This document shows, in pieces, positions 41,901-52,157 of a stretch of DNA of 64,000 bases. Both the position numbers and the translations under genes were made by a program. The stretch is from Ephydatia muelleri (lineage: Eukaryota; Porifera; Demospongiae; Spongillida; Spongillidae): contig JABACO010000001.1 in the NCBI GenBank assembly GCA_013339895.1, positions 9,032,020 to 9,096,019 of the forward strand, given 5' to 3'. The notes below the pieces were generated by a model. The model did not search any database and was not told where the DNA came from. It was given only the letters and a program-made list of their open reading frames with translations. Positions within the stretch are counted from its first letter, which is position 1; each line of letters begins with the position of its first letter.

Positions 41901-44900
41901 AAGTGGTAAAAAGAAGGGAGTAGAAAGAAATGATTGGTGACAAGTCGTTACCGCATATCTGTAATTTTCAATGCACTTTGGATGGACCCAACAATTGCAA
42001 AATTAATAATCTGTATTCATATGCTATATGAACATGACCTTACCCATGTTTCTGCCAGGGGTATCCTAGCTTTGTCGCAGTGGTTTATTTTAATGTTAAT
42101 TCGTTATTGTTATGATATTTCAATGTACACTTTCTCATATTTACCCAAAAGTTTCATGGTTGAATATTTTAATTCCATACACATCCATGCATAGATAATC
42201 ATATGATGTTGTATAACACTTCTGAGTACCTTACCCCCATTAACAAGATTATAGCTTTGAGAGTTTAAAGAAAACTAAATATACAACACACCGTTTCTAA
42301 TTAGACACAATGTACTGTTAAAGCTGCTGGAAGAGTTTTATTCTACAGTGCATGCAAGAAAGGCATTATATGGAAGGTTCCAAATTTTGACCCTTGTGAA
42401 CTCATATAAATAACATTCAATTCACATCGCTACACCTTCCGAACAGTAAATGTTATGGATTTCCTATTTTAATGCATTATATCACCCCATTGCTCTATGC
42501 GTAAATATAATTTGGTGTGATGTTACAATGTTGTTGTAGATTAAAACAGTCACATCTTTTAAATCACTCTCAAATTCTGTGTGTACGTAGAAGAGATTGA
42601 TATCTACTGTTCGTTAAATATTACTTAATTCATTACAGAGATACAGCTGTGCAAAGAATAGCACATTTTCCAGCTCTATTCGCGCCAATGCTGTCACTAT
42701 ACCTTGAATTTGAAGCGAATCATTGTTGGCGGGAAATGACCAGGGAAAATGTGCATTAATTTAGCTTAATGTAAAGAAATAGGTAAAAACTCACGAACAG
42801 AACAAATCAATAGCCACAAACCTCTCTACGTATACACCAACTTTGAAGCAATTTGAACACTCAAACCTGACGATGTGGTGGTTTTGAACCCCACAGGGTA
42901 TCAGACCTCATAACATCAACACTGGTCTTGTCAAGACACTGAAATATATCTTAACACACTAGGGAAATGGTGTAAGTGGTATGAAGCATTGAAAATTATA
43001 AGTCGATAATGTTTACTGTTTGGAAGACATAGCAATGTGAATCAAATGCTATATGATATACAGTGTACATTCATAACTGATATACAGGTCAAAGTCTCGT
43101 GGAATGTTCTATATAACCATTGCAGCACTACAAGCATAATACATGTACTTGCGATTTTGAAAACACTCATGATTATGACTTCTACATTGTGTAAAATTCT
43201 GCTTGGTAGTTTGTTTAAATCTAGCAAATGACTGCAGTATCAATTAGCACAAACAACTGATAGAAATACAAATTTCTAAATCTAGGAAAGAAATGAAAAA
43301 CAGAACAAATGTACAATAAAATATTAGAATTGGTCTATTTAACCCCAACCAATGACCACATTCCATTATCCTCTACTGTACATGTAAATCATCAATAATC
43401 ACAGCATTAGTGAATACTAATTATATCAGCATGCAATACTTACGTCCTAAAAATGAAGAAAGAACCACAAGTTGGTTATGTTGATCACATCATGAAGGAA
43501 TAGGAATGTAAAAAAATTGTTATATGTATATCATGTGCACGTTAAGAGTACATACTGCAGTGATCAATATCATGCCAGTAGGGACAGGAAAAGGTTACAT
43601 ACTGGTCAGACAGTCAGTATGCACATGATTGCGGTGTGTTGCAGTTGTTCATTTGGTATGTACAAAGTTTCAATGCAGTCACAGTAATGGTATAAATACA
43701 TGATTTCATCATGTACAATGTGCCTTAGACTGCATGTTGCACTTCTATATGCTGCATACATGCTCAATACTACTACAACTACTGTAATTGGATGGGGAAC
43801 AGCTTGTTCTACCTAAGGAGTTCAGGAAGTTGGCGTTAAACCTAGCCCACAGCATACCCACAGCTGGCCATCTGGGAAAGAAGAAAACAGTGGATCACAT
43901 TCTGCACAGATTCTACTGGCCAGGAGTGTACCGCGATGTGACAAGCTATTGCAAGAGCTGCGCAGGATGTCAGAAGCTGTCTGGAGCTAAAGTCACCAGG
44001 GCACCCTTGGTTCCACTACCTGTGATTTCAGTACCCTTTGAGAGAATTGCTATGGACATTGTCGGGCCACTACCCAGAAGCAGTCGGGGAAATAAGTACG
44101 TGCTAGTGGTGTGTGACTATGCCACCAGATATCCGGAGGCAATAGCAATGCAGAGCGTGGAAGCAGAACGAGTGGCAGAGGAGTTAGTGACACTGTTCAC
44201 AAGGGTAGAAATCCCAGAAGAGATCCTTACGGATCAGGGCACTAACTTTACATCAAGGTTGCTGAAGGAGCTGTATCCGCACCAGCCCGTACCACCCACA
44301 GACAGACGGCCTCGTGGAGCGTTTTAATAGAACGCTGAAGACGATGCTGAGGAAGACAGCAGTTGACGAAGGCAAGGACTGGGACCGAGTACTACCCTAC
44401 GTGCTCTTCGCTTATCGAGAGGTGCCCCAGAGCTCTACAGGATTCTCGCCTTTTGAGCTACTTTAAGGACAGGCACTGAGGGGACCATTGGACGTGCTGA
44501 AGGAGACGTGGGAGGGGAATGACAAAAGCCCGGAGAGTGTGGTGTCACATATCCTGATGATGCAGGACAGGATGGAGGCGATGAAGGAGCTGGTGATGGA
44601 GAACATGAGAAAGGCTCAAGCCAGTCAGAAGAGGTGGTATGACCAGAACGCACGGGATAGAGAGCTGAAAGTTGGCAGTAAGGTGTTGGTTCTACTTCCT
44701 TCTTCCACAAACAAGCTGCTCGCTCCGTGGCAAGGCCCGTATGTAGTGCTGAAACAGGTGGGCACGGTGGACTACGAGATAGACATGCATGATCACAGGA
44801 AAAGGAAGAGGATATTCCACGTGAACATGTTAAGGGAGTTCTCCCCACCTAGCGACAGTATGGCTGTTGGATACTGGTGTGCTGAAGAAGCCTACCTCAG

Positions 44901-47840
44901 AGAGCCTAGAGCTGACGACGGAGAAGTTCCTGTGTGGCGCGAGGAACTAGGATCAGAGCTGGAGGCTTGTCCAGTCATGGGTGAACAGCTGACAACAGAG
45001 CAAAAGGAGTTATTGGCTGGTGTACTGAAAGAATTTGCAGGAGTGTTCAGCGATCTACCGGGACGGACAAGTCTGGCAGAACACCCCATCGAGTGTGGTT
45101 CCGCAAGGCCGATTAGGTTGGCTCCATACCGAATCCCTCATGCATACAGGAAGGCAGTACAGCAGGAGATCTCAGAGATGCTGGAAGGAGGCGTGATTGA
45201 ACCGTCAGCGAGTGAATGGTGTTCTCCCATGGTGATTGTCCAGAAAAGGGACGGAGCCCTGAGAATCTGTGTGGACTACAGAAAGCTGAACAGTGTGTCG
45301 CAGGTTGATGCCTACCCGATGCCCAGGATCGATGACATACTTGATCATCTGGGAAAGTCACAGTACATCTCTACGATGGACCTAACACGGGGCTACTGGC
45401 AAGTTCCGGTAGAGCAACAGGCACGCCCCAAGACTACATTTGCCACACCGTTCGGGCTATTTCAGTTTAAGATGATGCCGTTTGGACTTCAGGGAGCTCC
45501 TGCCACATTCCAGAGGTTCATGGACCAGGTGATCCAGGGAATGGATAGTTTCGCCAGTGCCTATCTGGACGACCTCATCATCTTTAGCAGCTCCTGGGAG
45601 GACCACATGAGGCATCTACATTGTGTGCTAGAGCGACTGGTGGGGGCGGGGCTGACCGTTAAGTCGAGCAAATGTCAGTTTGGCATGTCCAAATGTACGT
45701 ACTTGGGGCACACGATTGGTAGTGGAATAGTGTCACCTGAGCCGTCAAAGGTATTGGTTGTCTAGCGGTTTGAGGCTCCAAAGACGAAGACACAGGTGCG
45801 AGAGCATTCCTTGGTTTGATGGGGTACTACCGACGATTCATCCCAAACTACTCAGCAGTGGCTCTACCACTAACGGAGCTGACAAAGAAGATGGCACCCA
45901 CCACAGTTACTTGGACCCTAAGGTGTGAGACGGCGTTTCCGGAGCTGAAGAGGCTACTGTGTTCCACCCCTGTGCTAGCCAGCCCAGATTTTGAAAAACC
46001 GTTTATCCTGCAGACGGATGCATCAGAGTATGGGGTCGGAGCAGTTCTAAGTCAACTAGACGAAGCAGGTGGTGATCACCCTATTGCTTACTTCAGCAGG
46101 AAGCTACTCCCTCGAGAAGTAAGATACTCCACGGTGGAGAAGGAGTGTCTGGCCATCAAGCTTGGGATAGAGACATTCAGAGTTTATCTCCTAGGCCGGA
46201 AGTTCACTGTGGAGACCGACCACCGATCGCTTGTGTGGCTGAATAAGCTAAAGGAAAGCAACTCCAGACTGACACGGTGGAGTCTGGCACTCCAACCCTA
46301 CCAATACACGGTGGTACACAGAGCTGGTCTCAGCAACGGGAATGCCGATGCTCTATCCCGTGTCAACATGGGGACAGATCAGGATAGAGCAACAAAGGAG
46401 TTTGTTGCTGAAGAAGGGGGGTGGAGTGTGAAGGAGCAGCGAAAGGGATCAAGGGAAAAGATCAAACACCAGGTGGACACGAAAACATCATGTCCGCCCA
46501 AAGAACGATCCCAACCAATGAACTAGGGGGGAATATGGACCAATGGCTTATTAGTGCAGTAGTATAAAAAGTGTATGTGTGCCTGTGTGGGGGATGCGAT
46601 GCAAGAGGTGTGAAATAACTGTAAAAAGTTATATTTGAACCCGGACTCGGTGGTGAAACTATCCAGCGGCGCGCGCGCGCTCACTTACAATTCCATCACA
46701 CATAATATACAACAACCTACACCTGCTTGCACAAAACAGATTGCTAATGAACAGCAGCATTTACATTGTCATTATGAGATTAAGCACCTAGTTTGTTGTT
46801 ATTGGATTGAGCAATGTGTATGGTAAGTGGCAAGTATCCAAATGTAGAACCCTTTCTAAGATAAAGCACTCCACAACACAAAATGCCCTACATGACAGAA
46901 ACAGCCTACCACTGATTATTGCATTATCACACAATGACAGACATATTCTCTGTGATGTCAAATCATCAGACTAACTAGAATAAGATAACGTATGCATGTA
47001 TGCACATGAACGTACCTTATATTCAGCATTGGTATTGACACCATGTGATAGGAGTTGCTGAACAGTTCCCACATCACCAGCCTTGCATGCTGAAACTAAC
47101 TGTTGATAAAATAGGTCTAATTAACTCTTTCACAGGCAACAGAGCAATATTGCGCCGCAGGTGCTATACTAAAGCCACTCTGTTTATCTAAGCAGTTAAC
47201 ACTTTGCAGACAACAACATATTGATCAGCTGTTTCCTGGTCATATATTATGTCAGTTGTTTGCTAATACGTTTTCATGCATCGCATAACACTTTTTTTAA
47301 ACATGTACCGTAATAATTGGCTTTGCCCGTGAAAGAGTTAAGTAGCACTCTGTTCTAACATTGTAGCTAAATAATGGCCTTTATATGCATTCACATGCTG
47401 AACACAAAATGCAAGGCATAATCTCTCCACCCCCCAAATACCCAGTGACCATCAACTACCCTTCCTCAATTAAAATTTCTCTTGCCAAATTCGCTTTCTT
47501 CTATACCCACCTCCACACCATGCCCTCCAATAGAGGCAGGATGGTCAATTAAATACTGAGTCACGTACAAAGTTATACCAATCGACAGCAGTTTGAGAAT
47601 CAACCTCTATCAACAGTGTACTATTAATTTGATAACAACCTGAGAGCTTACGTCCACTTCCAGCACCACTGGAGTTTGTTGACCATAGGTAAATAATGCT
47701 GATATTTCACTTGATTGTTTTATATTGGACAAAACTTTTTCAGTGTTAAACATTAATCTTTGAAATAGAAGTGCCCTGCATCCTTTTCTGAGGCATCTCC
47801 ATCCCATCTCCTCAGGGGCCACACCCTTTCCTCCTGACAT
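11964..47840 (-). CDS. Ankyrin-repeat / coiled-coil / TKL-like kinase, about 36 kb gene
   Basis: Supported exons, in transcription order: 47840-47652 (ATG start, 63 codons), 47099-47016, 40928-40848, 39291-39211, 33384-33304, 24572-24492, 18387-18307, 16361-16260, 14305-14237, 13619-11964. All are phase 0 with GT-AG borders. Ankyrin motifs include SACKAGDVGTVQQLLSHG, six copies of the (S/T)PLYAAAANGHTAVVELLLKA type, and TTPLHIAAEMSHYDVVAVLL. The last exon encodes a long (A)EERA-type coiled coil and then a kinase. Protein-partner binding through the ankyrin repeats and phosphorylation by the C-terminal kinase follow from family knowledge; substrates are unknown. Introns hold LTR, non-LTR and small repeats. 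Six ankyrin exons are exactly 81 nt (27 codons), shorter than the 33-residue repeat, so linking exons may be missing from this model (see the AG-N3-GTRAGT sites). Exon order in mRNA is inferred. Confidence 0.7.
13898..14140. mobile_element. Small inverted-repeat element, AGGTCC type, copy 2
   Basis: It lies in the intron before the kinase exon. Ends: GGATTGTTTCCGCGAAAAGG at the left, and the inverse ATTAGGTCCCTTTTCGAGAA then AATGATCC at the right. The interior matches copies at 7233 and 41493 (CCAGTACGTGCAATAGA, GACAGATACTCCAATTCTCA). Non-coding. Confidence 0.75.
16973..17000. repeat. C28 homopolymer
   Basis: An uninterrupted run of 28 C in an intron of the ankyrin-kinase gene. The reverse strand is G28, which could form a quadruplex. 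Run length may be an assembly approximation. Confidence 0.9.
20432..20466. repeat. Short hairpin, 12-bp arms
   Basis: GTCCTTATTTAA (20432-20443) and its inverse TTAAATAAGGAC (20455-20466) are separated by 11 bases, in an intron of the ankyrin-kinase gene. Function unknown. Confidence 0.6.
21806..21853. repeat. (GT)n microsatellite
   Basis: About 24 GT units with one interruption (TTTG). It lies in an intron of the ankyrin-kinase gene. Confidence 0.9.
24044..24075. repeat. G32 homopolymer
   Basis: An uninterrupted run of 32 G in an intron, encoding only a spurious poly-Pro ORF on the reverse strand. Confidence 0.9.
24800..27640 (+). mobile_element. Non-LTR retrotransposon, internally deleted, inserted in an intron
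   Basis: Plus-strand pieces, antisense to the host ankyrin gene. 24812-25466 is a Pro/Gln-rich start followed by zinc-finger-like cysteines (CPHCSQLVANSRVASHSRQC), ending in TAG. 25467-26066 resembles the region before the reverse transcriptase (FPKGTAAGPSGLR). From about 26070 the YLDDG catalytic box (26113-26127) appears, but the roughly 150 residues that should separate it from the preceding block are absent. A stop falls near 26361. 26416-27243 carries the C-terminal DPLGHHALSCRRGGD cysteine/histidine block, and a further frame covers 27300-27640 (GNWG, YGRLNVTLVRCNARALLSRA). A C31 run (26480-26510) interrupts the coding sequence. The element is dead. Related C-terminal sequence lies at 9330-9920 on the minus strand. 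Confidence 0.8.
26480..26510. repeat. C31 homopolymer inside a retroelement ORF
   Basis: 31 consecutive C, read as polyproline in the surrounding frame, between the reverse transcriptase and C-terminal parts of the non-LTR element. It probably expanded after insertion. Confidence 0.85.
27873..28291. mobile_element. Inverted-repeat element, GGACCTTTTGCC type
   Basis: The left end TGGACCTTTTGCCTTCTGAC then GTCAC is mirrored at the right end (GTCAAAGGCAAAAGGTCCA, ending 28291). It contains a C16 run (28241-28256) and a second C7 run. The ORF crossing it (27974-28519) leaves the element and looks spurious. It is probably a non-autonomous DNA transposon of 419 bp. No clear target-site duplication was seen. 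Confidence 0.7.
28292..29780. other. Intronic DNA without recognised genes
   Basis: Lies between ankyrin exons 33304-33384 and 24492-24572. Only short ORFs without family resemblance are present. Confidence 0.5.
29782..29968. repeat. (TG)n microsatellite, about 185 bp
   Basis: An imperfect start (TGTTTGTG, TGTATGTG variants) is followed by a pure TG run of roughly 40 units. The overlapping ORFs on both strands (Cys-Val and His-Thr repeats) are translations of this repeat, not genes. Confidence 0.95.
33676..34040 (-). pseudogene. Retroelement C-terminal fragment
   Basis: The translation has EQEKKRKYSAAVEDRRASF, a TPFVVSVDGVLG block and ARMAFAILRATNLCLRRSR, a pattern I recognise from the far C-terminus of reverse-transcriptase polyproteins of marine invertebrates. 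I see no reverse transcriptase next to it, so it is a short 5'-truncated fragment. It lies in an intron of the ankyrin-kinase gene, in the same orientation. The family name is not certain. Confidence 0.6.
34488..34696. mobile_element. TTAA-flanked MITE, copy 1
   Basis: Bounded by TTAA on each side. Terminal inverted repeats are ACTCTTTCACGGGCAA and TTGCCCGTGAAAGAGT. Total 209 bp, no ORF. The reversed copy at 47121-47341 shares the interior (GCCAATTATTACGGTA, CTGATCAATATGTTGTTG). TTAA target duplication is the signature of piggyBac-type transposases, so this is probably mobilised in trans by such an element. Confidence 0.85.
35219..37510. repeat. Unresolved decayed repeat region
   Basis: Many short ORFs lie on both strands with codon-like composition but no uninterrupted family match. 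The minus-strand ORF 35219-35506 has spaced cysteines (CVDKHGLPIQCSYLGCSCK) that recall a transposase C-terminal cysteine region. The 36820-37105 stretch repeats at 10380-10650. I suspect a frame-broken DNA transposon but cannot place it in a family. Confidence 0.35.
38627..38750. repeat. (GGGA)n purine tract
   Basis: About 120 bp of GGGA units with sporadic C, T and AA changes, in an intron. The minus-strand ORF of Leu-Pro-Pro-Ser repeats is a translation artefact. Confidence 0.9.
41493..41743. mobile_element. Small inverted-repeat element, AGGTCC type, copy 3
   Basis: Left end GGGATCTTTCCACAAAAAGG, right end GCGTTAGGTCCCTTTTCGTG. It has the shared interior (CCAGTACACGCAATAGA, TGTAGAGGACATTTCAG) plus a private expansion of TGACAATTGACAATGACAAT units near 41600-41640. 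Lies in an intron of the ankyrin-kinase gene. Confidence 0.75.
42371..43111. mobile_element. TIR element, GGAACGTTCC type, copy 2
   Basis: Starts TGGAAGGTTCC, then ATTTTGACCCTTGTGAA; ends GTCTCGTGGAATGTTCTA. Extended similarity to 7191-8022 (CAGAGATACAGCTGTGCAAAG-like, GACGATGTGGTGGTTTTGAA, AGCAATGTGAATCAAATGCT). It lacks the nested AGGTCC element of copy 1. Flanks read TATA on both sides, a possible target duplication. Confidence 0.65.
43785..46690 (+). mobile_element. Ty3/gypsy-type element with integrase before reverse transcriptase (Gmr1-like order), decayed
   Basis: Domains in plus-strand order: integrase H2C2 finger (HSIPTAGHLG, CKSCAGCQ) and catalytic core (MDIVGPL, LTDQGTNF, LVERFN) at 43788-44465; GPY/F-type integrase tail (WQGPYVVL) at about 44700-44850; reverse transcriptase at about 44950-45765 (VDYRKLN, YLDDLIIFS at about 45560); RNase H at 45816-46370 (QTDASEYGVGAVL, ETDHRSLVWL). 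One uninterrupted frame (44488-45765) joins the integrase tail to the reverse transcriptase, so the order is native and not two nested copies. Lesions: a deletion/frameshift near 44270, a TAA near 44464, a TAG near 45763 and a 2-nt insertion near 45800. Gag and protease are missing. A purine tract (about 46527-46534) precedes a possible partial 3' LTR with a TATAAAA box at 46563. Confidence 0.8.
47121..47341. mobile_element. TTAA-flanked MITE, copy 2 (inverted)
   Basis: TTAA at both borders and the same terminal repeats as 34488-34696 (ACTCTTTCACAGGCAA; TTTGCCCGTGAAAGAGT). The interior is the reverse complement of copy 1. It sits in the intron after the first ankyrin exon. Confidence 0.85.
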
Positions 47841-48052
47841 GATGCATGTGTTTCCCACACTTTAGACACAGCTTGCTATCAGACAACAGTCTGTACCGTT
47901 GACATCTTGCCTCGCTGTGCGGCACAAAGCTCCTGATACGTCATGGTACGTACCAACAGACCATTGGGGCAACTGAGCTTTAGCCATAGTAGGCCAAAAC
48001 ATGTCATTTTACAAAATTTTGACTAGAGAAGAGATATGTTGATAGTGTAGCC

Positions 48053-48188
48053 TGTAATAATGTGACACGTGATCTGATCACGTGAGAACTTGTAATGGTC
48101 TAGCGTGTGGGAGAGTTTTGAGGTAGCTGTTGAAATCAGTGTGCATCGTGTGATTGGCAGTGGTCGGTTGACATATAAGAATAGTACA
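48053..48188 (+). repeat. 5' LTR
   Basis: 136 bp, TG...CA ends. Contains the palindrome CACGTGATCTGATCACGTG near its start. No obvious TATAAA box; CATATAAGAAT near the end may serve as one. Confidence 0.93.
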
Positions 48189-48205
48189 TGGTGTCAGAAG
48201 TGGGA
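48189..48205 (+). promoter_or_regulatory. Primer-binding site
   Basis: TGGTGTCAGAAGTGGGA follows the 5' LTR directly. TGG matches the CCA end of a tRNA; which tRNA is not determined. Confidence 0.85.
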
Positions 48206-48212
48206 TGTTGAA

Positions 48213-51200
48213 ATGGAACGTATCAAACCTCCAAACGAGATGGATTTCTCAACAGTGGACGACACATCGGTAGCGGAGAAATGGCGGCAGTGGCGGCAGA
48301 CGATGGAACTATTTATTGAGCTAAGTATGCCCGACAAGTCCGAAAAGGAAAAATGCAGTGCGTTTTTATATATTATCGGTCAGGCGGGACGGGACATATT
48401 CAACGCTTTTGTCCTAACAGCCGAGGAGCGAGACAAGATAAACATCCTTTTTGCGAAGTTTGAAAGCTACTGCAAACCAAAACGCAATGTAACAGTGGAG
48501 AGATACAAGTTTAATACTCGGATGCAGGCAGCCGAGGAAAGCATTGACCAGTTTGTTACTGCTCTAAGACTAATTGCAAAGGACTGTGATTTCAAGCTAC
48601 TCGAGGATGACCTTATCCGTGACAGGATCGTCTGTGGAACAAACTCAGATAGGGTGAAGGAACGTCTACTGCGAGAACACGACCTCACTCTGGACAAAGC
48701 CATTAACATCTGTCGCAGTACTGAGGAGTCCAAGAAACAGTTAGAGTCCATGAGTGAAGAGAAGGCAGACCCCAAGGTTCATACAGTCAAACCAGCGCCT
48801 GCAGATTCAGAGGAAAGATCAAGCATACCACGTGGGAAAATAGACAGGTGTCGGAACTGTGGACTCCAGCATGGCAGGGATAGTTGTCCAGCGCGTGGAA
48901 GGAAATGTCATAAATGCCACAGGATGAATCATTTTGCGAAACTATGTAGATCTGGACAGGTATCAACCATAGGCAAAGATGAAGAAATAAGCGATGGCAA
49001 ACAGCAATACATGGTTGGGACTATCAAGGAGAATGGTGTGGTGGTCAGCAATAACGAATGCTTCAGTACATTCCAAGTAAACGGAGTTCGTATCAAGTTC
49101 AAAATCGATACGGGTTCACAAGTGAATGTACTGTCCTTGTACATCTTCAAACAGATGAGTAAAAGACCTCACCTTGACACTGCAAAGATTAGGCTCATAG
49201 GCTACACTGGGGATGCACTATCAGTAGTAGGACGATGTGAGCTGATAGTACAGGGTCACCCGTTGGAGTTCTACATAGTGAGGACCAATCAGAGTCCAAT
49301 TTTGGGGCTGAAAGCATCCCAGGATCTTCATGTCATTAAGGTGATAATGAACGTTGGCTGTCAAAGTATCCTCAGTCAATATAGCAAGGTGTTTGAGGGG
49401 TTAGGATGCTTAAGCAAATCTTACCACATCAAAGTGGATCCAGAAGTGACACCAGTAATCTGTCCTCCAAGAAACCAACCAGTAGCAATTAGGGACAGGT
49501 TGAAACACGAACTGGATGACATGGAATCTTTAGGAGTCATCAAGAAAGTGGAGGAGCCCACAGACTGGGTGAATTCCCTGGTAGTGGTGGAAAAACCCAA
49601 AAGCAAGAAGCTTCGCATCTGCCTGGACCCAAGACCATTGAATAAAGCCATCCTGAGAGAACACTTTCAACTGCCGACTTTGGAGGACATTGCCACTCGT
49701 CTGTCTGGAGCCAGAATATTCTCCAAGCTAGACGCAAATCATGGCTATTGGCAAATTCCTCTTGATGATGAAAGTCAACAATTAACAACATTTAACAGTC
49801 CTTTTGGCCGGTACTGCTTCACACGGATGCCTTTTGGCATCAAGTCGGCACAGGAAATCTTCCAGAAACGTATGACACAGAACTTTGGTGATTTGGAGGG
49901 TGTCGAGACAGACATTGATGACATACTGGTATGGGGTAAAACAGAAGAAGAGCACCACAAAAGACTGAAAGCAGTACTCCAAAGGTGTCAGGACATACAT
50001 CTCACTCTGAACATGGAGAAGTGTAAATTTGGTGCACCCCAAGTCACCTACTTAGGCCACATCATAAGTGCAGCGGGCATATCTCTGGACAAGGATCGAG
50101 TGAAAGCCATAAGCGAGATGCCACCTCCCACAGACAGGAAGGGTGTGGAACGAATACTAGGAACTCTCAACTACGTGGCAAAATTTGTTCCAGACATGTC
50201 AATGATTACCCAACCTATTCGTGAGCTTCTTAAACAGGACACACAATTTATCTGGGAATATGAACAGGAAGCAGCATTTGAGGCGATCAAGACACGACTA
50301 TCAACTACTCCTGTACTTGCTTTCTTTGATGTGCAAAAAACGGTCACAGTTAGCTGCGATGCGTCACAGTCAGGCCTTGGTGCAGTGCTGCTACAGGAAG
50401 GACGGCCCATTGCCTATGTATCTCGCGCACTCACAAGTAGTGAGACATGATATGCGCAAAAAGAGAAAGAACTGTTAGCAGTTGTCTTTGCACTGGAACG
50501 ATTTCACCAGTACACATATGGCAAAACAGTTGATGTGGAATCGGACCACAAACCTCTGGAGGCAATCACTCAGAAAGCACTATGTCATGCCCCACCAAGA
50601 CTACAACGTATGCTACTTCGTCTCCAGAAATATGACTTCAGTTTGCGATACAAACCAGGAAAGGATTTGAACATAGCAGACACACTTTCGAGAGCGTATA
50701 TACCAGACTGTGGTTCAGATCGGATGGAAGAAGAGTTGACCTGTGCTATTAATCTGGTTATTAGTAACATTCCAGCTACTGACAAAAGAATGCAAGAAAT
50801 AAGGGATGGAACAAAGAATGATAAATCCTTACGCATCCTGAAGAGAATGATCTTGAATGGTTGGCCAGACAGCCAGTCACAGATTCCAGAGGAGGTGCGA
50901 CCGTACTGGAATTTTAGGGATGAACTATCCGAAGCAGATGGAGTTTTGCTAAAGGGAGAGAGGCTTATCATACCATCATGTCTGCAACAGGACATCCTGC
51001 AGCGTATCCACATGGGTCACATGGGCATCACCAAGTGCACTCAACGAGCCAGAGAAGTTGTGTTTTGGCCCGGCTGAACAAGGAAATCACAGAAATGGTG
51101 GAAAAGTGTGATGCATGTCAGAACTACCAGTATTCAAACCAGAAGGAACCAATGGTACAAGGACAGATCCCTGAAGGACCTTGGGACATGGTGGCTACAG

Positions 51201-52147
51201 ACCTGTTCCAGTGGGATGGTGCTGATTATCTATTGATTGTGGATTATTACTCCAGGTTCATTGAGTTCTGCAGACTACCAAACACATCCAGCAGCATGGT
51301 GATAATCCACACAAAGTCCATTTTTGCCAGACATGGGATTCCCAAGTCAGTACGAAGCGATAATGGTCCACAATTTTCAGCAATGGAATACGGCAAATTT
51401 GCTGAGGAATGGGGTTTTGCCCATGTCACTTCTAGCCCTTACCACCCTCAATCTAATGGACTAGCTGAAAAGTCGGTGCAGATTATTAAGCGAATGTTGA
51501 ACAAGTCGAAAAGGGATGGACAAGACCCTTACCTGAACCTGTTAGAGCTAAGGAACACAAGAGTGGGTGATATTGGCTCTCCTGCGCAACTGCTTATGGG
51601 CAGACGACTGCGCACCTCACTCCCAGTAAAGGCAACTCAACTGGAGCCCAGAACAATTAACCCTGATTGTGTGAAGTCACACCTACAACAGGAACAACAG
51701 AAACGGAAGCTCTACTATGATGAAGGATCCAAACCATTGATACCTCTGCAAAAAGGTGAAAATGCGTGGATGCAGATCCAAGGCGAGTGGAAACCTGTTA
51801 AGGTGTTGGGCACAGCAGAAGCACCTGCATCATACCATGTTAAGTCAGCTAGTTGCAAAGTTTACAGACGCAACAGGAAGCATCTACGACCTCGCAGAGC
51901 TGATGATCTGGAAGATCAATCTGAATCAGATTTGGAAGTGGATTCAGAGAGTGGACAGGAACAAGTGAACAATCAGACGCCAGATGATGATAACAGTGGG
52001 CTGCAAGGACAACCAGGTGTGCCTCCTGCAACACTGGAAGGAGCTCAGGAAGTGGAAGTCCAGAACAGACAACAGGCAGAGGTCAGGACATCAAGTGGAA
52101 GACTTGTGAGGAAGCCACAACGCTACAAGGACTTTGTAGCTCTTTGA
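48213..52147 (+). pseudogene. gag-pol polyprotein with one stop and one frameshift
   Basis: ATG at 48213 is the first in-frame start after the primer site; the open frame itself begins upstream inside the LTR. Order: gag; two CCHC-type knuckles (CRNCGLQHGRDSC, CHKCHRMNHFAKLC; about 48850-48945); protease (FKIDTGSQVNVLS, about 49100); reverse transcriptase (about 49430-50040; catalytic box reads IDDILVWG); RNase H (CDASQSGLGAVLL, about 50350); integrase (HMGHMGITKC, CDACQNYQ, ATDLF, SDNGPQFS); and an acidic C-terminal tail. TGA at 50448-50450 interrupts RNase H at a position that is usually Arg, a one-base C-to-T change. A 1-nt loss near 51074 shifts the frame in the integrase zinc finger. Otherwise intact, so the lesions are recent or assembly errors. 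Confidence 0.9.
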
Positions 52148-52148
52148 C

Positions 52149-52156
52149 AGGAGGGG
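52149..52156 (+). promoter_or_regulatory. Polypurine tract
   Basis: AGGAGGGG lies two bases before the 3' LTR and overlaps nothing coding; the gag-pol stop is at 52147. Confidence 0.8.
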
Positions 52157-52157
52157 T

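Larger units (their letters stand above)
18847..43446 (-). other. Nine AG-N3-GTRAGT sites in the ankyrin-gene introns (possible 3-nt microexons)
   Basis: The plus-strand positions of the three bases are 18847-18849, 21342-21344, 22678-22680, 23177-23179, 31701-31703, 38033-38035, 39660-39662, 41854-41856 and 43444-43446. On the minus strand each is preceded by a pyrimidine tract and AG and followed by GTAAGT, GTGAGT or GTACGT. The triplets read GAG, CGC, CGT, GAT, GGT, TTT, GGC, GAG, GAC. The flanking intron also recurs (ATGCAATACTTAC on one side; an AGCAATGCC block about 100 bp on the other), so the sites spread with the ankyrin exon duplications. Whether they are spliced as one-codon exons cannot be decided from DNA alone. 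Confidence 0.5.

Noticed and set aside
48105-48212. Upstream extension of the gag-pol frame into the LTR
   Set aside because: It starts at GTG within the LTR and before the primer-binding site; the ATG at 48213 is the sensible start.
49421-50042. Minus-strand ORFs inside the LTR element
   Set aside because: Antisense shadows of the reverse transcriptase.
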